Shown here: positions 16,614 through 24,999 of the stretch, in pieces
How the letters are laid out: the number at the start of each line of letters is the position of its first letter
Numbering within the stretch: the stretch's first letter is position 1
Translations under genes and position numbers: made by a program
The notes under the pieces: generated by a model
Seen by the model: only the letters and a program-made list of their open reading frames with translations
Database searches by the model: none
Told to the model about the DNA's origin: nothing
From: Rhodobacterales bacterium 56_14_T64
GTDB taxonomy: Bacteria; Pseudomonadota; Alphaproteobacteria; Rhodobacterales; Rhodobacteraceae
Assembly: GCA_002162795.1 (NCBI GenBank)
Contig: MAAY01000107.1
Span: 65,970-101,464, forward strand
Length of the DNA stretch: 35,495 nt
Reading direction: 5' to 3'

Positions 16614-17210
16614 TCAGAGTCCGGTAATGCCGTTCAATGTCAGACTGGCAACTGTGCTGGCATAGGCTTCGCGCGCCTGGGATCCGGCACCCGAATTCCA
16701 CATGTAATACCAGTTCAGCATGCCAAACACCGACATGGTGGCAGCGCGCAGCTTGGCCTCGTCATCCGCGAAAACCTGCGGCGCGGCGCGGCGTAAAGTG
16801 TCACTGAGGAATTGCACTAGCTCGCGCTGATACCCCCGCAGCAGCGCCTGCTGGTCCTTGGGCAGTGCGGACATCGCCCCTATCTGTACCTGGTGTTCGT
16901 GATCGGCGCCCTGATAGGCCTGCAAAATCCCGGCCACAATCCGATGCAACTGCTGGTCCGGCTCCAAGTCTAGCAGGTCTAGGCCACAAACCCGGTCGCG
17001 CAAGTCGCGCAGGTAACAATCAAGGATGTCGAACAGGATGGCATCCTTGCTATCGTAATAGTGATAGATATTGGCCTTGGAGATACCACATTCGCGCGCC
17101 AACTGCGTCATCGAGGCGCGGTCAAACCCCTGATCCGCAAACACCTTGGCTGCGGATGACAGGATTTGACTGCGTTTTTGGTCGTGGTCTTTGGCAATTG
17201 TCCGCGCCAT
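16614..17210 (-). CDS. TetR/AcrR family regulator, probable phenylacetate regulator (PaaR-like)
   Basis: 198 residues. The N-terminal helix-turn-helix spans about residues 15-60, with ASMTQLARECGISKANIYHYYDSKDAIL as the recognition region (shown here only as a landmark near residues 30-57). The rest is the ligand-binding helical domain. It starts 4 bases after the paaK stop, with AAGGAT as ribosome site, so it is the last gene of paaG-paaI-paaK. TetR regulators called PaaR repress phenylacetate genes in several Proteobacteria and respond to phenylacetyl-CoA; that role is inferred here from position. The best candidate operator is the palindrome between paaG and paaZ. The start at 17210 avoids a longer overlap into paaK. 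Confidence 0.82.
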   Translation of the reverse strand: MARTIAKDHDQKRSQILSSAAKVFADQGFDRASMTQLARECGISKANIYHYYDSKDAILFDILDCYLRDLRDRVCGLDLLDLEPDQQLHRIVAGILQAYQGADHEHQVQIGAMSALPKDQQALLRGYQRELVQFLSDTLRRAAPQVFADDEAKLRAATMSVFGMLNWYYMWNSGAGSQAREAYASTVASLTLNGITGL

Positions 17211-17214
17211 ATCC

Positions 17215-18525
17215 TTATCCCTTGCCCCGGTTGTCGATAACCCGAACCGCCTTGCCCTGAGAACGCGCGACAGAGCCTGGGTCGCCCACGAAGATCTCGG
17301 TCGACACGCCAACGATATCCTTGATCCGCTTGGTCAACATGCGCGAGGCTGCGGTTTTTGACAGCTCGTCCGCCGCGTCGGGCATGGCCTCGACAAAAAC
17401 CCGCATCGCATCCATGCGGCCGGCTTTGTACCGCTCGATCTGATAATATGGCGCCAGCCCGCCGGTGGCCATCACCTGTTCTTCGATCTGGGTCGGGAAC
17501 ACGTTGACGCCGCGCAGGATGATCATGTCATCGGACCGCCCGGTGATCTTCTCCATCCGCCGCATGGTCCGCGCGGTTCCGGGTAACAAGCGGGTCAAGT
17601 CACGGGTACGATAGCGGACCATCGGCAGGCCTTCTTTGGTCAGCGTGGTGAACACCAATTCGCCGATCTCGCCATCCTCAACGACCTCGCCAGTTTCGGG
17701 GTTGATGATCTCTGGATAGAAATGATCCTCCCAGATGTGCAGCCCGTCCTTGGTTTCCACACACTCATTGGCCACCCCCGGCCCCATGATTTCGGACAGC
17801 CCGTAAATATCTACCGCATGCATGTCGAACGCCGCCTCGACCTCGAGCCGCATGGCGTTGGTCCATGGCTCGGCGCCAAACACCCCCACTGACAGTGAAC
17901 TGTCGCGTGGGTCCAGTCCCTGCTTATGGAACTGCTCCAGAATGTTGAGCATATAAGACGGCGTGACCATAATGCCGTCAGGGCGGAAATCGGTGATCAG
18001 CCCCACCTGCTTCTCGGTCTGGCCGCCACCCATGGGCACTACTGTGGCACCTAGCCGCTCGATACCGTAGTGCGCACCCAAGCCCCCTGTGAACAGCCCA
18101 TATCCATAGGCGTTGTGGATCATATCGCCTCGGCGCAACCCCGAGGCCCGCAGAGAGCGCGCCATCAGGTCAGCCCAATTGTCGATATCACCTTTGGTAT
18201 AGCCCACTACAGTGGCTTTGCCGGTGGTGCCGGACGAGGCATGCAGGCGAATGATTTGATTTTTGGGCACCGCAAACAGCCCAAAGGGGTAGTTGTCGCG
18301 CAGGTCGTTTTTGTAAGTGAAGGGGAACTTGGCCAGATCCGCCAGCGTAATCAGGTCATCCGGATGCACGCCTGCCGCGTCGAACCGTTGTTTGTACATC
18401 GCCACATTGTCATAGGCGTGGCGCAGGGACCACTTCATGCGCCGCAACTGCAGCTCGCGGATCTCGTCGATTGAAGCGATTTCAATCGGATCGAGGTCTG
18501 CCTTGTTCGGGGTCAGATCTTTCAT
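17215..18525 (-). CDS. paaK: Phenylacetate--CoA ligase
   Basis: 436 residues, the usual PaaK length. An adenylate-forming enzyme, it activates phenylacetate to phenylacetyl-CoA with ATP, the committed entry to the aerobic pathway. The P-loop SSGTTGKATV is at 97-106, and YGLSEIMGPG and the RTRDLTR segment carry the adenylate-binding Glu and Arg. The C-terminal lid includes GRSDDMIILRGVNVFPTQIEE. It lies downstream of paaI by 15 bases and 4 bases ahead of the TetR gene, so paaG-paaI-paaK-tetR is one operon. Confidence 0.95.
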   Translation of the reverse strand: MKDLTPNKADLDPIEIASIDEIRELQLRRMKWSLRHAYDNVAMYKQRFDAAGVHPDDLITLADLAKFPFTYKNDLRDNYPFGLFAVPKNQIIRLHASSGTTGKATVVGYTKGDIDNWADLMARSLRASGLRRGDMIHNAYGYGLFTGGLGAHYGIERLGATVVPMGGGQTEKQVGLITDFRPDGIMVTPSYMLNILEQFHKQGLDPRDSSLSVGVFGAEPWTNAMRLEVEAAFDMHAVDIYGLSEIMGPGVANECVETKDGLHIWEDHFYPEIINPETGEVVEDGEIGELVFTTLTKEGLPMVRYRTRDLTRLLPGTARTMRRMEKITGRSDDMIILRGVNVFPTQIEEQVMATGGLAPYYQIERYKAGRMDAMRVFVEAMPDAADELSKTAASRMLTKRIKDIVGVSTEIFVGDPGSVARSQGKAVRVIDNRGKG

Positions 18526-18540
18526 GGCGTCGTCCTCATC

Positions 18541-18972
18541 TCATTCGTCAAATAACTGGCCCTTGATCGCGCGGGACATACCCCGGAACTCGGCGATCGT
18601 TTGGCCCTGTTGATTGGTCACGGTCACATCATAAATGCCGCTGCGCCCACTCAGCGAGACCTCACGTGCGGTTGCGGTCAGCTGGTCGCCCAAACGGCCC
18701 GGCGCGGTGAAACTGATCGTGTTGTGCTGGGCCACGGTGGATTGGTTGCGGCTGTTGCAGGCAAAGGCAAAAGCGCTGTCGGCCAACATGAAAGTGACGC
18801 CACCGTGGCAAATGCCGTGGCCGTTGCAATGGTTCTCCGCCACGGTCAGCTGCAGCGTGGCGGTGCCCTCATCCATATGGCTGATCGCCATCCCCGCCCA
18901 TTTCGAGGCGTGATCGTCGGCCCACATGGCCGCCGCAGATTTTTCGGCGCGTTGCTTTGGTGTCATTGTCAT
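18541..18972 (-). CDS. paaI: Hydroxyphenylacetyl-CoA thioesterase PaaI
   Basis: 143 residues of the hot-dog fold. The conserved helix is HGGVTFMLADSAFAF, with HGG at 56-58 and Asp65 as the likely catalytic acid. PaaI hydrolyses ring-hydroxylated phenylacetyl-CoA thioesters, which removes dead-end products and frees CoA. The gene starts inside the paaG stop (ATGA, 18969-18972). A second in-frame ATG two codons later is an equally possible start. Confidence 0.93.
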   Translation of the reverse strand: MTMTPKQRAEKSAAAMWADDHASKWAGMAISHMDEGTATLQLTVAENHCNGHGICHGGVTFMLADSAFAFACNSRNQSTVAQHNTISFTAPGRLGDQLTATAREVSLSGRSGIYDVTVTNQQGQTIAEFRGMSRAIKGQLFDE

Positions 18973-19754
18973 TTCCCTTGAAAAACCGCTGCACGTTTTT
19001 CCAAGAATGCCGCGACACCCTCGGCATAATCTTCGCTTTCGCCGCAGGTCTTCATCGCATCCGCCTCGACCTCCAGATGGTCGCTCAGGGATTTCACCGC
19101 CGAGGCCTGGATGGTCTGCTTGGTCAGCCCCAAACCCAGTGTCGGACCATTGGCCAGTTTTGCCGCCAGGGCGCGGGCCTCATCCATCAGATCAGCGTCG
19201 GGATAAGCCTTCCAGATCAGCCCCCAGTCCGCTGCTTTCTCGGCGGGCAATGGTTCTCCAGTTAGCGCCAGTCCCTTGGCGCGGGCTTCACCCACCAGAT
19301 GCGGCAGATGCCAGCTGCCGCCAGTATCGGGGATCAAGCCAACCTTGGAGAAGGACTGAATAAACTTAGCGCTATGGGCCGCCAGAACAATATCACAGGC
19401 CAGCGACAGATTGGCCCCGGCCCCAGCCGCGACACCATTCACTGCACAAATCACTGGGAAGTTGAGCGAGCGGATCAATCGCACCAGTGGCGCGTAAAAT
19501 GTCCGCACCGTGTTGCCCAGATCCGGCGGTCCGTCCATCTTGGACGGGTCCCGATCACCCAGATCCTGCCCGGCGCAAAAGCCTCGCCCAGCACCCGTCA
19601 AAAGGATCGCGCGGGCGCCGGTGTCACGCGCGCCGACGATCACCGAGCGCAGCGCATAGTGCATTTCGTCATTGAAAGAATTCAGTCGGTCCGGGCGGTT
19701 CAGTGTAATCTCGATCCAGCTACCGTGGTCCACTGTCAGAATTGTATCGCTCAT
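18969..19754 (-). CDS. paaG: 1,2-epoxyphenylacetyl-CoA isomerase PaaG (crotonase family)
   Basis: 261 residues of the enoyl-CoA hydratase/isomerase superfamily. The oxyanion hole is formed by FCAGQDL (59-65) and GVAAGAGANL (about 107-116); the acid segment LIPDTGGSW is near 140-148. PaaG rearranges the ring-epoxide of phenylacetyl-CoA to oxepin-CoA before ring opening by PaaZ, and also acts in later beta-oxidation steps. The ATG at 19754 has GGGGAGG upstream. It is first in the minus-strand operon and divergent from paaZ across 119 bases, where the candidate TetR operator lies. Motifs cannot by themselves separate PaaG from PaaF; context and the AGQDLGDRD sequence favour PaaG. Confidence 0.9.
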   Translation of the reverse strand: MSDTILTVDHGSWIEITLNRPDRLNSFNDEMHYALRSVIVGARDTGARAILLTGAGRGFCAGQDLGDRDPSKMDGPPDLGNTVRTFYAPLVRLIRSLNFPVICAVNGVAAGAGANLSLACDIVLAAHSAKFIQSFSKVGLIPDTGGSWHLPHLVGEARAKGLALTGEPLPAEKAADWGLIWKAYPDADLMDEARALAAKLANGPTLGLGLTKQTIQASAVKSLSDHLEVEADAMKTCGESEDYAEGVAAFLEKRAAVFQGK

Positions 19755-19812
19755 TGAGCCTCCCCCCAGAAATTGCCGACGCATATGGCGCTCAAACAAA
19801 TTTCTTGCATAA

Positions 19813-19826
19813 ACCGACCGGTTGGT
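19813..19826. promoter_or_regulatory. Candidate PaaR (TetR) operator between paaG and paaZ
   Basis: ACCGACC (19813-19819) followed directly by GGTTGGT (19820-19826) is a 14-bp palindrome with one mismatched pair. Palindromes with an ACCGGT-like centre are typical of TetR-family operators. It sits in the only divergent promoter region of the paa cluster and covers the predicted -35 of paaZ, so one bound dimer could control both directions. Confidence 0.6.
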
Positions 19827-19849
19827 CAATAAATTCCACACCCTATTTC
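19822..19849 (+). promoter_or_regulatory. Predicted sigma-70 promoter of paaZ
   Basis: TTGGTC (19822-19827) and TATTTC (19844-19849) are 16 bases apart, 24 bases upstream of the paaZ ATG. The -35 overlaps the right arm of the TetR-like palindrome. The match to consensus is moderate; the overlap adds support. Confidence 0.4.
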
Positions 19850-19873
19850 CGCCTATCCCTCAAGGAGCGCGAC

Positions 19874-21904
19874 ATGAGCATTCAACAGGTTTCCAGCTTT
19901 GCCTCTGGTCAGTGGATTGCACCCGGCGCTGGTGCGCGCAGCATCGCCAGTGCCATTACTGGAGAGGTGATTGCCTCGGCGGGCAACAATGCTTTGGACG
20001 TGCAGTCCATGCTGCAGTACGCCCGCGACGTCGGTGGCCCTGCCCTGCGCGCGCTGACATTCCACGACCGTGCTCGCATGCTAAAGGCACTGGCGGCGCA
20101 TCTGGGTCAGCACAAACAAGCCCTGTACGAAGCCTCGTTCGATACCGGCGCCACCATGAGCGATCACCTGATCGACGTGGACGGTGGCATCGGCACCATG
20201 TTTGTTTTTGCCTCCAAGGGGCGGCGGGAAATGCCGGATGGGCATGTCTTTCTGGATGGTGAGGTTGAACAGCTCAGCCGTAATGGCACATTTTTAGGCC
20301 AGCACATCTGCACACCGTTGCAAGGCGTTGCGGTGCATATCAACGCCTTCAACTTTCCGGTCTGGGGGATGCTGGAGAAGCTGGCACCCACCCTGCTGGC
20401 TGGCGTTCCGGCAATTGTGAAACCGGCGACCAGCAGCTGCTATGTCACTGAACTGGCGGTGCGGCTGATGCTGGACAGTGGCATTCTGCCTGCAGGCGCG
20501 TTGCAACTGGTGTCTGGCGGTATTGGCGACATGCTGGACCATCTGGGGATAATGGATGTTGTCAGCTTTACCGGCTCGGCCCAGACCGCGCTGAAATTGC
20601 GGTCCAACCCGGTGATCCTAAAGAACTCGATCCGATTTGTGGCCGAACAAGACAGCCTCAACGGCTCAATCTTGGGGCCGGACGCAGTACCGGGGACGCC
20701 GGAATTTGATCTGTTCATCAAAGAGGTTAGCCGAGAGATGACCACCAAGGCGGGCCAGAAATGCACCGCTATCCGCCGCGTCATCGCGCCCGAAGATCAG
20801 GTTGATGCGGTCATCCAAGCGCTATCTGCGCGGCTGGACAAGATAGTGATTGGCGATCCGCGCCTCGACTCCACCCGCATGGGCGCACTGGTTTCTGCCG
20901 GTCAGAAACGCGATGTGCTGGAACAGGCCGCGATTATTGGTCAGGAAGCCACCCGGGTTTACGGCGATCCTGAGAATTTCGGCGTAGATGGAGCCGATGC
21001 CGAGAAAGGCGCCTTTGTGCCGCCGATGCTGTTCCACTGCGCCGATCCTGACAACGCCCAGAGGGTGCATGACACCGAGGCCTTTGGCCCTGTGTCCACC
21101 GTGATGGGTTACCGCGATGTGGATCATGCGGTGGCACTGGTCAACAAGGGTCAAGGTTCGCTGGTGGCTTCTGTAATCACTCGTGACCCGGATGTGGCGC
21201 GGCAGGTGGCACTGGGGGCTGGCGCCTATCATGGCCGTCTGTATTTCAACAACCGCGACTCGATGAAAGAGAGCACCGGTCATGGCTCGCCCCTGCCCCA
21301 TATGGTGCACGGCGGTCCCGGCCGGGCGGGCGGTGGCGAGGAATTGGGCGGCGTGCGGGGCGTGATGCACTATATGCAGCGCACTGCCATTCAGGGCAGC
21401 CCGGATATTCTGACCGCCATTGGCAAGACATGGGTGCCCGGCAGCCGTGAGATCAAAGGGCCAGCGCATCCGTTTACGCGCAAATTCGGTGATCTGGCCA
21501 TTGGCGAATCCCTGAACAGCCCATCGCGCATCGTCACTCTGGACGACATTGAAACCTTCGCCAATTTCACGGGTGATACGTTCTACGCCCACATGGATGA
21601 CGAGGCCGCCAAGCGAAACCCGTTCTTCCCCGGTCGGGTGGCGCATGGCTATCTGCTGCTGTCCTTTGCCGCCGGGCTGTTTGTCGAACCAAACGAGGGC
21701 CCAGTGCTGGCCAATACTGGGCTGAACAACCTTCGGTTCATGAAACCCGTTTCAGCAGGTGACGCCATCAAGGTCCGCCTGACGGTCAAGAAAAAGACCC
21801 GCCGAAACGAAGACTACGGCGAAGTGCGCTGGCATGTGACCCTGACCAACCAGGACGATGAACAGGTGGCTGAATACGAATTGCTGACGATGAACGCCTA
21901 TTAG
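19874..21904 (+). CDS. paaZ: Bifunctional oxepin-CoA hydrolase / 3-oxo-5,6-dehydrosuberyl-CoA semialdehyde dehydrogenase
   Basis: 676 residues, a normal-length fusion. Residues about 1-520 are an aldehyde dehydrogenase with GVAVHINAFNFPVWGMLEK, VSFTGSAQTALKLR and the catalytic Cys297 in KAGQKCTAIRR. Residues about 545-676 are a MaoC-type (R)-hydratase with GDTFYAHMDDEAAKRN and FFPGRVAHGYLLLSF. The hydratase half opens the oxepin ring; the dehydrogenase half oxidises the resulting aldehyde before it can cyclise. The start at ATG 19874 follows AAGGAG. It is divergent from the paaG operon and followed by paaX after 100 bases. The paaABCDE epoxidase that supplies its pathway must lie elsewhere. 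Confidence 0.95.
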   Translation: MSIQQVSSFASGQWIAPGAGARSIASAITGEVIASAGNNALDVQSMLQYARDVGGPALRALTFHDRARMLKALAAHLGQHKQALYEASFDTGATMSDHLIDVDGGIGTMFVFASKGRREMPDGHVFLDGEVEQLSRNGTFLGQHICTPLQGVAVHINAFNFPVWGMLEKLAPTLLAGVPAIVKPATSSCYVTELAVRLMLDSGILPAGALQLVSGGIGDMLDHLGIMDVVSFTGSAQTALKLRSNPVILKNSIRFVAEQDSLNGSILGPDAVPGTPEFDLFIKEVSREMTTKAGQKCTAIRRVIAPEDQVDAVIQALSARLDKIVIGDPRLDSTRMGALVSAGQKRDVLEQAAIIGQEATRVYGDPENFGVDGADAEKGAFVPPMLFHCADPDNAQRVHDTEAFGPVSTVMGYRDVDHAVALVNKGQGSLVASVITRDPDVARQVALGAGAYHGRLYFNNRDSMKESTGHGSPLPHMVHGGPGRAGGGEELGGVRGVMHYMQRTAIQGSPDILTAIGKTWVPGSREIKGPAHPFTRKFGDLAIGESLNSPSRIVTLDDIETFANFTGDTFYAHMDDEAAKRNPFFPGRVAHGYLLLSFAAGLFVEPNEGPVLANTGLNNLRFMKPVSAGDAIKVRLTVKKKTRRNEDYGEVRWHVTLTNQDDEQVAEYELLTMNAY

Positions 21905-22004
21905 GCCATTGCATGGGCATGAAACCGCGCAGAAAGCGAACAACATCTTGTCATTGCACTGTAACGGACTGGCCTCCCCTAGTCGGGAGACCTACATAGG
22001 TTAC

Positions 22005-22808
22005 ATGGAACACTCGTATGACCCGTGCTTTGAAACCAGTGTTGACCTGCTGAGCGATCCGCAGAACCAGCGCGTTTGGTCGATCATCATCTCGCTGTTT
22101 GGCGACATGGCGCAGCAGCCCAATGACCAGATCAGCGGCAGCGCTCTGACTCGCATCATCACACCGATGGGCATCAAACCCGAGGCGATCCGGGTTGCGT
22201 TGCATCGGCTGCGCAAGGATGGCTGGATTGAAAGCTCCCGCTCTGGTCGGTCCTCGATCCACTACCTAACGCAATATGGCCGCGACCAATGCGTGGCTGT
22301 CACCGCACGGATCTACGCCCGTGAACCGGCCTCGCCGCAAGACTGGCACGTGTTGATTGCCGCTGACGGGTGTGGTCAGGCAGTGCTGGACGAGGCGCTG
22401 CTGCTGCCAGACTATGTTGCAGTCAACCGCACCACCGCAATGGGATGTGGACCTATGCCCAAGAACACCCATGATCTGCTGGCTCTGGACGCGTCCAATT
22501 TCTCTCTGCCCGACTGGCTCAAGGTGCAGCTGTTTCCAGCCGAGCTGTCGACATCTTGCGCGGCGCTGTTGAAAGCCGTCAACGCTATCCCCGAGATGAC
22601 CCAGGAGTTAAGCCCGGTGCAAATTGCCTCGCTGCGCACTTTGATCGTTCACAGATGGCGCCGCGTGGTGCTGCGACACCCAGACCTGCCTGCCAATTTC
22701 TACCCGGCGGCCTGGCCCGGCGACGCCTGCCGAAACAGAGTTTTTTCATTGCTTGACCAATTGCCTCGTCCAAACCTGGCCGAACTTGGAGAGCTTGTGG
22801 AAGCCTAA
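22005..22808 (+). CDS. paaX: PaaX family transcriptional repressor
   Basis: 267 residues. The N-terminal winged helix (about 1-90) includes GDMAQQPNDQISGSALTRI and VRVALHRLRKDGWIES-type spacing, seen here as AIRVALHRLRKDGWIESS. The linker is rich in Arg and Ser, the middle domain is Cas2-like, and the C-terminus has HRWRRVVLRHPDLP and FYPAAWPGD, characteristic of the PaaX C-terminal domain. In E. coli PaaX represses paa promoters and is released by phenylacetyl-CoA. I chose ATG 22005 over one 96 bases upstream because homologues start near the helix-turn-helix. A second regulator (TetR) sits in the same cluster. Confidence 0.88.
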   Translation: MEHSYDPCFETSVDLLSDPQNQRVWSIIISLFGDMAQQPNDQISGSALTRIITPMGIKPEAIRVALHRLRKDGWIESSRSGRSSIHYLTQYGRDQCVAVTARIYAREPASPQDWHVLIAADGCGQAVLDEALLLPDYVAVNRTTAMGCGPMPKNTHDLLALDASNFSLPDWLKVQLFPAELSTSCAALLKAVNAIPEMTQELSPVQIASLRTLIVHRWRRVVLRHPDLPANFYPAAWPGDACRNRVFSLLDQLPRPNLAELGELVEA

Positions 22809-22834
22809 CACGTCCCGCAACACAAAGCCCGTAC

Positions 22835-23791
22835 ATGACAGTATTGAATTCCATTGCCCTTGCCACATTAGCCTTGCCCGCAGCCCTGCTGTCGGCGTCA
22901 CATTTTAAGACCCGCCGCATGGCGCGCAGGGCCGAGACGCTGGTGCCGCCAGTTGGCCAGTTACAGGCGGTGCCGGACGGCCTGATCCACTATGTGGAAA
23001 TGGGCCCGGCTGAGGCGCCGCCGCTGGTGCTGATCCACGGGCTGTCGGGGCAGTTACAACACTTCACCTATGCGATGGCAGATCTTTTGGCGCCGGATTT
23101 CCGCCTTATTATTCTGGACCGCCCTGGCTGCGGCTATTCAACGCGTGACCATGATCATCTTGCCGTGCTGCCGGAACAGGCCAGAATGATCCAAGCGTTT
23201 CTCGACATTCGCAATATCGAGCAGCCCGTCCTATGCGGGCATTCCCTGGGTGGAGCCGTTGCGTTGGCCATGGCGCTGGACGCCCCTGAAAAGATACGTG
23301 GATTGGCGCTACTGGCCCCCCTGACCCATCCGGCTGCTGATGCAGGTACCTTCAAGGGGCTGATCGTGCATTCGCCAATGATGCGCCGCCTGATGGCGCA
23401 GACGGTGGCCATCCCAGCCGCGCAACGCACGGCCGCAGACGTGTTGCAACAAGTGTTTGCCCCCAACCCCTGCCCCGAGGACTTCCTGATCCGGGCGGGT
23501 GCTGCGCTGGGTCTGCGCCCCAAGAGTTTTATTACCGCTTCAGCAGATGCAACACTGGCCGGCGGCGGTATCGCCCTGCAGTCGGCCCGATATGCATCCG
23601 AGCTGAAGACCCCAGGCGCGGTGCTGTTTGGCGAAGCAGACGCGGTGTTAAAACCGCAAGCAAACGGCCCGACAATGGAACCCTATGGCCTGCATTGCGA
23701 GATGGCAGCGGATCAAGGTCACATGCTGCCCATCACTGCGCCCATGCGATGCAACCAGTTTATCAGAGACACCTTCGCAAAGCTTTCTTAA
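22835..23791 (+). CDS. Alpha/beta hydrolase with N-terminal hydrophobic segment
   Basis: 318 residues. Residues about 5-21 are hydrophobic and may anchor or export the protein. The fold core shows the oxyanion HG in LVLIHGLSG (65-73), the nucleophile Ser137 in GHSLGG, a likely acid Asp269 in GEADAVL, and His296 in DQGHMLP, so the triad is complete. The substrate is unknown. It follows paaX by 26 bases and could be co-transcribed with paaZ-paaX; an esterase releasing phenylacetate from an ester would fit, but the sequence does not show this. Confidence 0.8.
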   Translation: MTVLNSIALATLALPAALLSASHFKTRRMARRAETLVPPVGQLQAVPDGLIHYVEMGPAEAPPLVLIHGLSGQLQHFTYAMADLLAPDFRLIILDRPGCGYSTRDHDHLAVLPEQARMIQAFLDIRNIEQPVLCGHSLGGAVALAMALDAPEKIRGLALLAPLTHPAADAGTFKGLIVHSPMMRRLMAQTVAIPAAQRTAADVLQQVFAPNPCPEDFLIRAGAALGLRPKSFITASADATLAGGGIALQSARYASELKTPGAVLFGEADAVLKPQANGPTMEPYGLHCEMAADQGHMLPITAPMRCNQFIRDTFAKLS

Positions 23792-23884
23792 GTCGCAAGC
23801 CACCCCTTTACTCGGCTAGGTGCGGTCAGCTTCAGGTCCCACAAGAAAAACCACTCAGATTATCCCATTGTGCCCTTTTCTCTC

Positions 23885-23913
23885 TTGACCCCGCCCCGTG
23901 AAACTCCTAAATC
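23885..23913 (+). promoter_or_regulatory. Sigma-70 promoter of tRNA-Met
   Basis: TTGACC (23885-23890), a 17-base spacer and TAAATC (23908-23913) lie 15 bases before the mature 5' end of the tRNA. Sequence, spacing and position all fit a strong housekeeping promoter. Confidence 0.75.
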
Positions 23914-23928
23914 GCCTGCACATGACGT

Positions 23929-24005
23929 GGCGGTATAGCTCAGTTGGTTAGAGCAGCGGAATCATAATCCGCGTGTCCGGGGTTCAAGTCCCTGTACCGC
24001 CACCA
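23929..24005 (+). tRNA. tRNA-Met(CAT), elongator type
   Basis: 77 bases with the CCA encoded. The acceptor stem GGCGGTA pairs with TACCGCC. The D arm is GCTC/GAGC, and the anticodon stem GCGGA/TCCGC encloses the loop ATCATAA with anticodon CAT. The T arm CGGGG/CCCTG encloses TTCAAGT. The first pair G-C and the D-arm sequence fit an elongator tRNA-Met rather than the initiator. A tRNA-Ile with a modified CAT anticodon cannot be fully excluded. Sequence beyond the 3' end looks accessory. Confidence 0.95.
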
Positions 24006-24050
24006 AAAAACCCTTGATACCAATAACTTACATGGCAAGCTTGCCGTACG

Positions 24051-24076
24051 GGGCTTCACCAGTTGAGCTACTCGCC
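24051..24076 (-). other. tRNA-like 5' fragment on the opposite strand
   Basis: Read on the minus strand from 24076, the sequence GGCGAGTAGCTCAACTGGTG resembles an acceptor strand plus D arm, including the TAGCTCANNTGG box of tRNA genes and similarity to the neighbouring tRNA-Met. No anticodon or T arm can be folded after it. It may be a decayed tRNA piece; chance is possible. Bases 24006-24241 otherwise hold no recognisable gene; a perfect palindrome GGCAAGCTTGCC lies at 24034-24045. Confidence 0.3.
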
Positions 24077-24241
24077 AAGCGAAGAGCTGCGAGTGCCTGG
24101 CAATTCGAAGGGCAAGGTGACCACTCAAACGGCGCGGCTCACTGGCATTACATGTCGGATGCTCGCTACGATTTCATCTGGTCGACGCTGTACTCACCCG
24201 ATACTTTGGCAATAATTTCGAGCATAGAGGCACTACTCGAC

Positions 24242-24664
24242 ATGAAACTAGAATTTCACCACATCAACTTTGTATCACACGACGTAGACAAGCTGCACGA
24301 CTTCTACACCAAGCTGCTGGGCCTCGATGACGTCCCGCAGGAGGACTTCCCACGCACCGAGGCCAATGCGACACAGGGCTATGACGGCCAAATTCGGTTT
24401 GCCACCGACGGCCAAATGCAAATGCACCTCGCAGAGCGTCGGCTTGATGTCGCCTTTACCAATGGGCAAGTAATCAATCCAGTCGACCGAGGCCACATCG
24501 CGTTCCGCACGGATGACATCCAAGCATTTCTCACACTTTTAAAAGACAATGATATTCCGTTCTCGGACTATGGCACTTCGTTTGCCAAAGAATGGCATCA
24601 GGTGTTTTTTCAGGACCCGGAAGGCAATGTGGTCGAAGTTCACCAACAGGTTCAAAATGAGTGA
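24242..24664 (+). CDS. VOC (glyoxalase/bleomycin-resistance fold) family protein
   Basis: 140 residues with two beta-alpha-beta-beta-beta units. The N-terminal FHHINFVSHDVDKLHDFY supplies the first metal-ligand His; GHIAFRTDD supplies the second-half His and FFQDPEGNVVEVHQ the C-terminal Glu ligand. The family includes glyoxalases, dioxygenases and fosfomycin-resistance enzymes; the substrate here cannot be told. I chose ATG 24242 because the fold starts there; the frame is open back to 24014 but that stretch matches nothing. It is isolated just beyond the tRNA-Met. Confidence 0.8.
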   Translation: MKLEFHHINFVSHDVDKLHDFYTKLLGLDDVPQEDFPRTEANATQGYDGQIRFATDGQMQMHLAERRLDVAFTNGQVINPVDRGHIAFRTDDIQAFLTLLKDNDIPFSDYGTSFAKEWHQVFFQDPEGNVVEVHQQVQNE

Positions 24665-24999
24665 GGGCGGTGCGCTGGGGTGACTGTGGAAGCCATGGAG
24701 CCGCCCCAATTTTGTAGTGAGCGGCCCGTTGCTGGCCCGCCAGTCTGAACAACGCAGCAGTGCAGAACTTGCGCTGCTGGCTCCAACATGACGCAGGCAC
24801 CAGCAACCTGCACCGATCAAGCCAAGATCGCCATACCAACGCTGAAACAGCGTTCACTATGACCGGTGCCAGTGTCGTGTCACTTCTTTCGATGCAGATG
24901 ATTGGCTGCCCAGGCAACATTGGTGCGTCACGTTGCTCCGGCTGGGGCTTTGGTGAAGAAATCAGTCCAAAAGTGACAATTTAATTGCGACCGCCTTAG
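24665..24999 (+). other. Intergenic stretch without recognisable gene
   Basis: No coding frame here looks like a known family. The only clear structure is a perfect 7-bp hairpin AACGCTG-AAA-CAGCGTT at 24838-24854. The stretch separates the VOC gene from a hydrolase remnant and may be the debris of deletion; a comparison with other Roseobacter intergenic regions would show whether it is a dispersed repeat. Confidence 0.5.

Noticed and set aside
23940-24128. Minus-strand open frame across the tRNA-Met
   Set aside because: Its WRYRDLNPGHADYDSAALTN end is the well-known artefact of translating the antisense strand of a tRNA gene.
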